The position numbers and the translations under genes were made by a program. Below, piece after piece: positions 6,830 through 13,906 of a DNA stretch of 17,118 nucleotides. This DNA is from Bacteroidales bacterium UBA5287 (GTDB lineage: Bacteria > Bacteroidota > Bacteroidia > Bacteroidales > Dysgonomonadaceae): positions 1-17,118 of the forward strand of contig DHSL01000045.1 in the NCBI GenBank assembly GCA_002411345.1, in the 5' to 3' direction. Below the pieces are notes generated by a model. That model saw only the letters and a list, made by a program, of their open reading frames with translations. It was not told where the DNA came from and made no database searches. Each line of letters begins with the position of its first letter. Position 1 is the first letter of the stretch.

Positions 6830-8218
6830 ATGATAAATAACGAATACAACAAAAACGAGCAAGAAACACCTCCATCATTACTTGTGCCGGTAGTTCAAAG
6901 TTATCACCTGTCGGCTGAGCAATCGAATACTCAAGACGAAATCAGCCAAAAATCGGAAGAAGTTCAAGCCATTATCGACCGTATGCCCACTTATTGGGTA
7001 AAATGGGTGGCTTTGTGTGTTGGTGTACTAATGGGCGTTATCGTACTGCTCGGTTTTCTGATACAATATCCTGATACGGTGGACGGTCAAATATCCGTTA
7101 CAGCAACCACTGCACCCGTCCGCTTGGTAGCTAACAGTAACGGACGTATCAGTTTACTTCAAACCAATAAAACTCAGCTTCAAAAAGGTGATGTGATTTC
7201 TTACTTGGAAAGCGGAGCCAACTATAAGCATATCTTGTGGGTAGATTCAGTTGTAAAAATACTGAATGGTGGTGTAAGCGGAAAAAATTTGTTACCGGAT
7301 TCACTTATTCTCGGTGAAGTAAGTTCCACTTATAACGCATTTCTGTCGGCTTTCCTGCAATATGAGCGAGTATTGACATCCAATATTTATGCTACCATGC
7401 GGCAAAATCTGCAACAGCAAATTCGATCAGATGAAGCAGTAATTGCCAATCTGAATAACGAGATGCAACTCAAAAAGCAAATTATACACACATCTGAAAA
7501 CCAGCTTGAAAAAGATAGTTTATTGCTCGCTGCAAAAGGTATCAGTGAACAGGAATTTCAACGGCAGCATACTGCACATCTTTCTCTTCAAGAATCACAA
7601 CTTAACTTGGAAAGCAGTCGGCTGATGAAACAATCAGAAGTGAGCCGAAATCAGTTGGAAATTCAACGCATCCTTTTAGAAGAAACGGAAACCAAAGAAA
7701 AAGCCTATTCCGATTTTATAAGCCGAAAAAATGAACTGTCAAATGCTATAAACCTTTGGAAAGAACGTTATTTACAGTACTCACCCGTAGCCGGAGAGTT
7801 GGAATATCTTGGATTTTGGCGGAATAATAGTTTTGTAAAGGCGGGTCAGGAACTTTTCTCCATCATTCCCGATAAAAACAACATATTGGGCGAAGTAATG
7901 ATACCTTCATACGGAGCTGGAAAAGTGGAAATAGGGCAAACAGCTAACGTGAAAATAAATAACTACCCTTATGATGAATACGGACTACTGAAAGGTGTGG
8001 TAAAATCAGTATCACGCATAACCAACAAAATAAAAATTCAAACTGGAGAAATAGACACATATTTAGTAGTTATTTCATTTCCTGATGGTACGCAAACCAA
8101 TTTCGGGAAAACACTGCCATTGGATTTTGAGAGTAAAGGAACAGCCGAAATAATCACTAAACGCAAACGGCTAATAGATAGACTTTTTGATAATTTAAAA
8201 GCAAAAGGAGAAAAATAA
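6830..8218 (+). CDS. HlyD-type membrane fusion protein of a peptidase-containing ABC exporter
   Basis: A 462-residue periplasmic adaptor that would link the inner-membrane ABC exporter to an outer-membrane TolC-like channel. A ~55-residue cytoplasmic tail leads to one transmembrane helix at about 57-78 (VKWVALCVGVLMGVIVLLGF). There follow the first half of a lipoyl/barrel-sandwich domain (ISVTATTAPVRLVANSNGRI; KGDVISYLESGA), a long coiled-coil hairpin at roughly 190-305 rich in Gln, Glu, Leu and Ser, the second lipoyl half (YSPVAGELEYLG; KAGQELFSIIPD) and a beta-barrel (GEVMIPSYGAGKVEIGQ). This is the usual HlyD order. It lies 3 bases ahead of the exporter gene, consistent with a single translational unit. 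No outer-membrane channel gene is present in the window. Confidence 0.93.
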   Translation: MINNEYNKNEQETPPSLLVPVVQSYHLSAEQSNTQDEISQKSEEVQAIIDRMPTYWVKWVALCVGVLMGVIVLLGFLIQYPDTVDGQISVTATTAPVRLVANSNGRISLLQTNKTQLQKGDVISYLESGANYKHILWVDSVVKILNGGVSGKNLLPDSLILGEVSSTYNAFLSAFLQYERVLTSNIYATMRQNLQQQIRSDEAVIANLNNEMQLKKQIIHTSENQLEKDSLLLAAKGISEQEFQRQHTAHLSLQESQLNLESSRLMKQSEVSRNQLEIQRILLEETETKEKAYSDFISRKNELSNAINLWKERYLQYSPVAGELEYLGFWRNNSFVKAGQELFSIIPDKNNILGEVMIPSYGAGKVEIGQTANVKINNYPYDEYGLLKGVVKSVSRITNKIKIQTGEIDTYLVVISFPDGTQTNFGKTLPLDFESKGTAEIITKRKRLIDRLFDNLKAKGEK

Positions 8219-8221
8219 AGT

Positions 8222-10408
8222 ATGCTCTTCCATCGTTTTCCAGTAGAATATCAAATGGACTCGCAAGATTGCGGTCCGGCATCGCTGAAAATCATCGCCA
8301 AACATTTCGGCAAGTTTTATTCTTTGCAGTTTTTGCGCGATCGTTGTGGCATAACCAAAGAAGGCGTATCACTGCTTGATCTTAGCACCGGTGCAGAAAG
8401 TATCGGGCTTCGTACGCTTGCCATTAAATGCACAATCGACGATGTGGTAAACAGCATTCCCTTTCCTGCTATTGTCTTTTGGAAAGACAGCCATTTTATT
8501 GTTGTATATCACTCCGATAAAAAACATATATGGGTTTCAGACCCTGCTAAAGGACGTATTAAATACAGTCACGAGGAATTTCGGAGGGGCTGGTATCAAA
8601 AAGGTGAAAATCAAGGTGTGTTACTTGCTGTGGAACCAACAGCCGAGTTCAAAGACAACAAATCCGAACGGGAACAAAAGCGGAACAGCTTTTCGAGTAT
8701 TTTGAAATATTTCTTTCCTTATAAACGTAACTTCGGATTGATTTTCGTAATTATGCTCGTTGTTACCGCTTTACAGGGGATGTTGCCCTTTATTTCTAAA
8801 GCGGTAATAGACGTAGGAATAAAAACCTCCGATGTGAATTTCATTAATATGATTTTGATAGGCAATATTGCGATCTTATTTAGTGTGATGATTTTTAATG
8901 TGCTGCGTGATTGGATTTTACTGCATATTACTGCACGGGTGAATATTGCTCTTATTTCTGATTACTTGATAAAGCTGATGAAATTGCCCGTTACGTTTTT
9001 TGAAAACAAGTTGTTGGGTGATATTCTCCAACGGGCGCAAGACCATGAACGTATCCGTAGTTTCATTATGAACAATTCACTGGCATTAATTTTTTCTACT
9101 CTAACTTTTGTTGTTTTTGCTGTAATACTGTTGATTTATAATTCTATTATTTTCTATATTTTTTTAGGTGGTTCCATTCTGTATGTTTGTTGGGTCTTGC
9201 TGTTTTTGAGTATTCGTAAAAAATTGGATTGGGAATATTTTGAACTTCTTTCAAAAAACCAAAGTTACTGGGTAGAAACTGTTTCAGCTATTCAAGATAT
9301 TAAAATATACAACTATGAAAAACATCGTCGCTGGAAATGGGAGGACATTCAGGCACGACTTTATCACGTCAATAAGCGTGTGCTTGCTGTAACTAATGCG
9401 CAGAATCTAGGTGCACAGTTTATTGAAAGCATCAAAAATATGACCATCGTATTTTTCTGTGCCATGGCGGTTATAAAAGGCGATATAACATTTGGAGTAA
9501 TGATTTCCACACAGTTTATCATCGGAATGTTGAATGGTCCTTTGGTGCAATTCATTAATTTTATAGTCTCTGCACAGTATGCAAAAATCAGTTTTTTGCG
9601 TATTAATGAAATTCGACAGTTGGAAGATGAAGAGGAATTGTTATCTATTGGAAGCACTACCATTTTACCTGAAAAAAAATCTATCACATTAGAAAACGTT
9701 CATTTTCAATATACATCGAATTCCCCTTTAGTTTTACGAAATATCTACCTGCAAATTCCGGAAAATAAAATCACAGCAATTGTCGGAGGTAGCGGTAGTG
9801 GAAAATCAACCTTACTTAAACTCTTGGTGAGACTTTATAAACCCAGTTATGGTGAGATAAAAATGGATACAATGAATGTAAATGCCATCAATTTACGTCA
9901 ATGGCGCGACATGTGTGGTGTAGTGATGCAGGATGGTAAAATGTTTAGTGACACCATTCTCAATAATATAGTTTTGGATGATGAACGCATAAATTACGAT
10001 CGGCTCCGAGAAGTTTGTCGAATTGCACAAATTGAAGAGGAGATAAACGCTATGCCCAAAGGTTTTGAAACAACTATTGGTGAAACTGGACGTGGACTTA
10101 GTGGTGGGCAGAAGCAACGTTTACTTATCGCACGTGCATTATACAGAGATCCAAAATTTTTGTTTTTGGACGAGGCGACTAATGCTTTAGATACTATCAA
10201 TGAACGGAAAATAGTAGATGCTTTAAACAATGCATTTGAACACCGGACTGTTGTGGTTATAGCACACAGACTCAGCACCATTCGCAACGCTGACCAAATA
10301 GTGGTTCTGGATAAAGGCTTTATAGTGGAAATAGGTAATCACGCAACACTGATGGAGAAAAAAGGACATTATTTTGAGTTGGTTTCGTCGCAGATGCAAA
10401 CCTCATGA
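8222..10408 (+). CDS. ABC exporter with N-terminal C39 peptidase (PCAT), processes and exports double-glycine-leader proteins
   Basis: A 728-residue protein that is complete for this family. Residues 1-~140 are a C39 peptidase with all active-site residues visible: Q11 (oxyanion), C17 in QDCGPAS, H91 in DSHFIVVY and D107 in VSDPAKG. Residues ~160-460 are the six-helix transmembrane domain (FGLIFVIMLVVTALQG is the first helix). The nucleotide-binding domain has Walker A GGSGSGKST (522-530), signature LSGGQ (626-630), Walker B FLFLDEATNALD with D650-E651, and H-loop IAHR. It should cut leaders after Gly-Gly and push the cargo across the inner membrane with the HlyD protein. It sits between two groups of leader-protein genes, which makes it their natural exporter. 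Cargo here is about 155-200 residues after cleavage, larger than usual for this family. Confidence 0.95.
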   Translation: MLFHRFPVEYQMDSQDCGPASLKIIAKHFGKFYSLQFLRDRCGITKEGVSLLDLSTGAESIGLRTLAIKCTIDDVVNSIPFPAIVFWKDSHFIVVYHSDKKHIWVSDPAKGRIKYSHEEFRRGWYQKGENQGVLLAVEPTAEFKDNKSEREQKRNSFSSILKYFFPYKRNFGLIFVIMLVVTALQGMLPFISKAVIDVGIKTSDVNFINMILIGNIAILFSVMIFNVLRDWILLHITARVNIALISDYLIKLMKLPVTFFENKLLGDILQRAQDHERIRSFIMNNSLALIFSTLTFVVFAVILLIYNSIIFYIFLGGSILYVCWVLLFLSIRKKLDWEYFELLSKNQSYWVETVSAIQDIKIYNYEKHRRWKWEDIQARLYHVNKRVLAVTNAQNLGAQFIESIKNMTIVFFCAMAVIKGDITFGVMISTQFIIGMLNGPLVQFINFIVSAQYAKISFLRINEIRQLEDEEELLSIGSTTILPEKKSITLENVHFQYTSNSPLVLRNIYLQIPENKITAIVGGSGSGKSTLLKLLVRLYKPSYGEIKMDTMNVNAINLRQWRDMCGVVMQDGKMFSDTILNNIVLDDERINYDRLREVCRIAQIEEEINAMPKGFETTIGETGRGLSGGQKQRLLIARALYRDPKFLFLDEATNALDTINERKIVDALNNAFEHRTVVVIAHRLSTIRNADQIVVLDKGFIVEIGNHATLMEKKGHYFELVSSQMQTS

Positions 10409-10571
10409 ATTCCAATTTGAAATTATTATTAATGACCTCCTGATGATATTTTTCTAAATGCTGCTAAAATATCTTTATCTTATTTTCGGGTAATACTCTT
10501 TATTTAATGTATTATAGGAATAGGACACTTAAATTAAAAAACAAATTATTGATAATTAAATATGAAAAATA

Positions 10572-11252
10572 ATGAAAAAAATTAACAAAAAAAATTTACA
10601 GCAATTGTCTGAAACAGTGGCTGTACTCACTGAATCGGAACAAAAAAGATTTATCGGAGCTGCATTTTACTATTCTTATGAAGGTAATCTTTTGGGTTTT
10701 ATGGGTGATAGTTGCGAAGTTAGAGTTGTTGATGCAGGCACTTTCTATTCTCTGCAATATTGTAATGACGATACTTGTTTATTCGGAAGCAGCAATTCAT
10801 TATTTTATTCGGATGAACAAACTCAAGCGAATGTTATTAACTATATGGCAATGGAACTGGGACTAAGTAACATTTATGTTGGTGCACTTTATGATAAAGT
10901 TGGTAATCTCCTATATACATCAGGGGGAAGAACTACTCATTTTGGAACAAGTTATACATATCCAGACGGTTCCGTTATTTATGATCACCAATATAGTTAT
11001 ATCACCATTAACAACGTCTCCGATATGTTTAAAAACGGCAATTTTTATGATATAATGTGTACACTTATACATGAACAGGATCATTATGAAAACTATAATT
11101 TTTATACACATGAGAATGTTGCTTCCGAGTATTATGCATATAATGTTACAATTTACAATGAATATTTTGAATATGCTTCATCGGAATTCCAGGAAAGCAT
11201 TTACAGCCAGTACCGTTATTATCAGAATTTGTTTTATAATATGTATTATTAA
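10572..11252 (+). CDS. Double-glycine-leader exported protein with HExxH metallopeptidase-like domain (candidate effector 4)
   Basis: A 226-residue protein. Its leader (MKKINKKNLQQLSETVAVL... KRFIGA) is of a second subtype: LTRKNLDELAKVMP is replaced by INKKNLQQLSETVA, and the cleavage site is Gly-Ala instead of Gly-Gly. The body aligns with the 1261 protein: GNLLGF / GNFLGNF, then VRVVDAGTFYSLQY / FKVISDSEYDDLVQY, and CTLIHEQDHYEN / STLDHESYHMAT. H167-E168-xx-H171 is the zinc motif and E186 in SEYYAYN the likely third ligand. The C-terminus is very Tyr-rich (about ten Tyr in the last 40 residues). The start at 10572 is chosen because an upstream ATG at 10562 runs into a stop after seven codons. 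It is followed 12 bases later by an exported protein homologous to the partner of the 1261 protein. Activity and target are inferred. Confidence 0.8.
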   Translation: MKKINKKNLQQLSETVAVLTESEQKRFIGAAFYYSYEGNLLGFMGDSCEVRVVDAGTFYSLQYCNDDTCLFGSSNSLFYSDEQTQANVINYMAMELGLSNIYVGALYDKVGNLLYTSGGRTTHFGTSYTYPDGSVIYDHQYSYITINNVSDMFKNGNFYDIMCTLIHEQDHYENYNFYTHENVASEYYAYNVTIYNEYFEYASSEFQESIYSQYRYYQNLFYNMYY

Positions 11253-11264
11253 ATCCAGTTTATC

Positions 11265-12005
11265 ATGTTTAGAAGAATATTTTTAATATTATGCTTTTTC
11301 TTGTCGCTTCATCTTTATGGACAGAAAGTAGAAATGAAAGCAGATGTGTTATTTGATGATTTTACACATAAACTTTTAAAAACATTTGATGTTTTATATT
11401 TTGCCGATGACTCCGATAAATATTTGATAAATAAGTCCCCTTTATCGTATTTCCACGGATATAGAAAAATTTACAGCGATACAACGATTATTCACGGTAA
11501 TTCTTTTGATTTACCATTTGATGCGGATGGAAATAGTGAGAAAGAATATGAGGTCAGTCGAGTAATGGTCCAAAGTGATTCTTTTTTACCATTTGGTTTA
11601 CCTTTTGGTTCCGAAGGGAATAGTGAAAAAGAATATATAGCGACCTGGTTATTGCTAAATACACACTTATACTTATGTAGGGTACATTTTCCTTTTGAAA
11701 GAAAAAGAGACGATGAAATTGTTTACCCCTCGATGGAGAAATTTACCGGTAAATGTTTTAACAGAAAAAATATCCCGAATATTGAGATTTGCGGACCGAT
11801 TTATGGGCTTATGCCGGCTGATTGGTTTACCGATACGCTCTATGTGAAAAAAGCCAACCCTAAAAAAGAGCCTCTCGACCGTGACATATGGCAAAGGAAA
11901 CAGTACATGAAAATGATATTCAACAAAGGAAAATTGGTTTCGACTGAGGTCGTTGAGAATAAAACATGGGTAGAAACGTTGATATGGTCCCGCTCAAGAA
12001 AATAA
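11265..12005 (+). CDS. Exported protein, candidate immunity protein paired with the second HExxH effector
   Basis: A 246-residue protein with a signal peptide (MFRRIFLILCFFLSLHLYG followed by QKVE). The mature part shares four blocks in the same order with the protein at 2057: SPLSYFHGY (58-66), TWLLLNTHLYL (127-137), MPADWFTD (183-190) and IFNKGK (218-223). Each protein directly follows an HExxH leader protein, so this is a second copy of the same effector-partner pair. It is longer than its homologue partly because of an internal duplication of 29 residues (GNSEKEY at 89-95 and again at 118-124). Spacing to the effector is 12 bases. An immunity role in the periplasm is inferred from pairing and export signal. 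Confidence 0.75.
   Translation: MFRRIFLILCFFLSLHLYGQKVEMKADVLFDDFTHKLLKTFDVLYFADDSDKYLINKSPLSYFHGYRKIYSDTTIIHGNSFDLPFDADGNSEKEYEVSRVMVQSDSFLPFGLPFGSEGNSEKEYIATWLLLNTHLYLCRVHFPFERKRDDEIVYPSMEKFTGKCFNRKNIPNIEICGPIYGLMPADWFTDTLYVKKANPKKEPLDRDIWQRKQYMKMIFNKGKLVSTEVVENKTWVETLIWSRSRK
11511..11636 (+). repeat. Imperfect 87-bp-offset duplication inside the candidate immunity gene
   Basis: Bases 11511-11549 recur at 11598-11636 with scattered substitutions and encode LPFDADGNSEKEY and LPFGSEGNSEKEY. The offset of 87 bases equals 29 codons, so the duplication is in frame. The homologous protein at 2057 has a much shorter segment at this place. Confidence 0.75.
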
Positions 12006-12006
12006 G

Positions 12007-12108
12007 ATTAATAATATCCTTACCTTTACAGCAGACGGGAAGTTGACAGGAAAATTTCCTGATGCAAGTTTTAACTATACAGTTACCAGCGTAAAGACAA
12101 ATAAATAA
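12007..12108 (+). pseudogene. Possible 3' remnant of a lost gene
   Basis: Right after the 11265 gene, in another frame, 33 codons ending in TAA at 12106-12108 read INNILTFTADGKLTGKFPDA then SFNYTVTSVKTNK. It looks like the beta-rich C-terminus of a secreted protein. There is no start codon, and stops lie a short way upstream in this frame (11971 and 11980) inside the preceding gene. It may be the tail of a gene removed by recombination between modules. The alternative is chance coding appearance in an untranslated gap. Confidence 0.35.
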
Positions 12109-12117
12109 GTTTATATT

Positions 12118-12783
12118 ATGAAAAAATATTTATTAACAGTATCATTTTTTATTTTTACCTGTTTTCTAATTGCACAGGACTCAGGTAGTTTTGAAGACTA
12201 CCTGAGTTATTACAAAGAAATAGAATTACCCTATGATATCTCTCTTGATTTAGATTGGATCATTTTTCCTATGAGTAGTGTTGTTCCTGAGGACTATATC
12301 AACAGATATATTTGTGAACCCGGCAAACCATGCGATGATAATCCATTGAAATATAATTATCTGTATGGATTTAAGATTAAAATAGGAGACTATGTTGGGG
12401 TTGTACTTAGCAAATATTGTACAGAATTAGGAGAATGTATTACTGAGTTTGGAATTGGATTGGTTAGATATCTTCTTATAGTGTACTCTTCAGAAGGAAA
12501 TCAAATCAGTCAGACTGTCCTTTCCCAAGCCAGTGATCAACATTTTGGCTATGTCACCTTATCAAAAAGTGATAATCCTTGTGAACTTTTGTCTATCTCA
12601 TCCAAGCAGGGAATTCTGCATAAATTTCTAGATTATAGAAACAGTATATTTCAAGGAGTATTAGATTATTATACATATATAATAGACATGAAAGGTAAAA
12701 TCAAGGAGAATAAAACGCATAGCAGTAATATTCGTGTACAGTCGAGAAATCGTAAACTCTATATTTTAGAGGAATGGCAATAA
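12118..12783 (+). CDS. Exported protein of unknown function (orphan candidate immunity protein)
   Basis: A 221-residue protein with a signal peptide (MKKYLLTVSFFIFTCFLIA followed by QDSGSF). I do not recognise a named domain. The mature part has SFEDYLSYYKEIELPYDISL, YGFKIKIGDYVGVVLSKYC and EFGIGLVRYLLIVYSSEGN. Two cysteine pairs (ICEPGKPC and YCTELGEC) could form periplasmic disulfides. It shows no clear similarity to the other exported proteins in the window. No leader-protein gene precedes it directly; the preceding gap holds only a possible gene remnant. It may be an immunity gene left after its effector was lost, or an unrelated envelope protein. It ends 9 bases before glf, so it is probably read through into the glycan genes. 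Confidence 0.7.
   Translation: MKKYLLTVSFFIFTCFLIAQDSGSFEDYLSYYKEIELPYDISLDLDWIIFPMSSVVPEDYINRYICEPGKPCDDNPLKYNYLYGFKIKIGDYVGVVLSKYCTELGECITEFGIGLVRYLLIVYSSEGNQISQTVLSQASDQHFGYVTLSKSDNPCELLSISSKQGILHKFLDYRNSIFQGVLDYYTYIIDMKGKIKENKTHSSNIRVQSRNRKLYILEEWQ
12179..12207 (+). other. Perfect 11-bp stem-loop inside the start of the 12118 gene
   Basis: ACTCAGGTAGT (12179-12189) and ACTACCTGAGT (12197-12207) are perfect inverted repeats around a 7-base loop. They lie in codons 21-30, just after the signal-peptide cleavage site. In the mRNA this would be a stable hairpin near the start of translation. No T-run follows, so it is not a classic terminator. It may slow translation or be a protein or recombination site; coincidence is also possible. 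Confidence 0.5.
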
Positions 12784-12792
12784 ATTGGTTTT

Positions 12793-13896
12793 ATGTTGAA
12801 GACTAAATCTACTTACGATTATCTCCTTGTTGGTGCTGGATTATTCAACGCCATCTTTGCCTATGAGGCTATAAAAAATAGACAAAAATGTCTTGTTGTG
12901 GAGAAAAGAGCTCATTTAGGCGGTAACCTATATTGTAAATCGGTAGCAGGTATAAATATACATCAATATGGACCTCATATTTTTCATACAAGTAATATTG
13001 AAATTTGGAAGTATATTTCAAAATTAACAGAATTAAATAACTTTATAAATTCGCCATTAGCCAAATACAAAGATAAGCTATACAACCTTCCTTTCAATAT
13101 GAATACTTTTCATCAATTATGGAATATTGTTTCTCCAAAAGAGGCAAAGATGATAATTGAGGGGCAAAGGCAACATGTTAATTGTCCCAAAAATTTGGAA
13201 GAGCAAGCCTTATCTCTATGTGGAAAGGATATTTATGAAAAGCTGATTAAGGGTTATACTGAGAAACAGTGGGGTAAAAATGCAAACCAATTACCGGCTT
13301 TTATCATTAAACGAATCCCTATAAGATATACATATAACAATAATTATTTCAACTCCGTTTATCAAGGAATACCCATAGGAGGATATAATGAGTTGATAGA
13401 AAGATGTTTCAATGGATGTGATTTTCTTTTCAATTGTGATTTTACAAAAAACAGGGAAATCCGAAAACAGGCCTCCACAATTATATATACGGGAATGATT
13501 GACGAATATTATGAATATTGTTTTGGTGAGTTGGAATACAGGTCGCTTAAGTTTGAACATGAGTTACTTGATATGGAAAATTATCAAGGAAATGCAGTTG
13601 TGAACTATACTGAACGAAGTGTGCCCTATACCCGAATCATCGAGCACAAGCATTTTGAATTTGGGACACAGCCTAAAACTGTTATCACGAAAGAATATCC
13701 CCATAAAATGCAAAGAGGATTGGAACCATTCTACCCAGTCAATACGGAACAAAACAACAAGATATTCGAAAAATATAATCAATTGGGTAAAACAGAGAAA
13801 AATATCTTTTTCGGAGGGCGCTTGGGAGCTTACAAATATATCAATATGGATGAAACGGTCGAGAATGCGCTTTCTTTATTCAGAACTATTAATTAA
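12793..13896 (+). CDS. glf: UDP-galactopyranose mutase
   Basis: A 367-residue flavoenzyme that interconverts UDP-galactopyranose and UDP-galactofuranose in the cytoplasm, giving the donor for galactofuranose-containing glycans. The N-terminus has the FAD-binding fold (YDYLLVGAGLFNAIFAYEA, Gly14-x-Gly16), then VVEKRAHLGGNLY and HQYGPHIFHT, both hallmarks of the family. YTEKQWG, the substrate-side Arg/Tyr cluster in VPYTRIIEHKHF, and the C-terminal FFGGRLGAYKYINMD motif are all present, and the length is typical. It lies 9 bases after the 12118 gene and 10 bases before a two-domain glycosyltransferase that may use its product. The GNL segment, where many members have GNC or GNS, is a small variation. 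Confidence 0.95.
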   Translation: MLKTKSTYDYLLVGAGLFNAIFAYEAIKNRQKCLVVEKRAHLGGNLYCKSVAGINIHQYGPHIFHTSNIEIWKYISKLTELNNFINSPLAKYKDKLYNLPFNMNTFHQLWNIVSPKEAKMIIEGQRQHVNCPKNLEEQALSLCGKDIYEKLIKGYTEKQWGKNANQLPAFIIKRIPIRYTYNNNYFNSVYQGIPIGGYNELIERCFNGCDFLFNCDFTKNREIRKQASTIIYTGMIDEYYEYCFGELEYRSLKFEHELLDMENYQGNAVVNYTERSVPYTRIIEHKHFEFGTQPKTVITKEYPHKMQRGLEPFYPVNTEQNNKIFEKYNQLGKTEKNIFFGGRLGAYKYINMDETVENALSLFRTIN

Positions 13897-13906
13897 TACT
13901 AAAAAT

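Noticed and set aside
9364..9687. Minus-strand open frame inside the ABC exporter gene
   Set aside because: It lies wholly inside a strongly supported gene and encodes no recognisable domain. The same holds for the other minus-strand frames at 6151-6432, 9994-10287, 13291-13560, 14917-15237 and 15346-15702.
10562..10585. Seven-codon frame overlapping the start of the 10572 gene, considered as a regulatory upstream ORF
   Set aside because: A-rich sequence makes such ATGs common, and nothing else supports a regulatory role. It only helps to fix the true start.
13619..13906. Upstream extension of the two-domain glycosyltransferase to an ATG at 13619
   Set aside because: The extra 96 residues overlap the conserved C-terminus of glf in another frame and do not look like a glycosyltransferase. 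ATG 13907 gives the canonical GT2 start.
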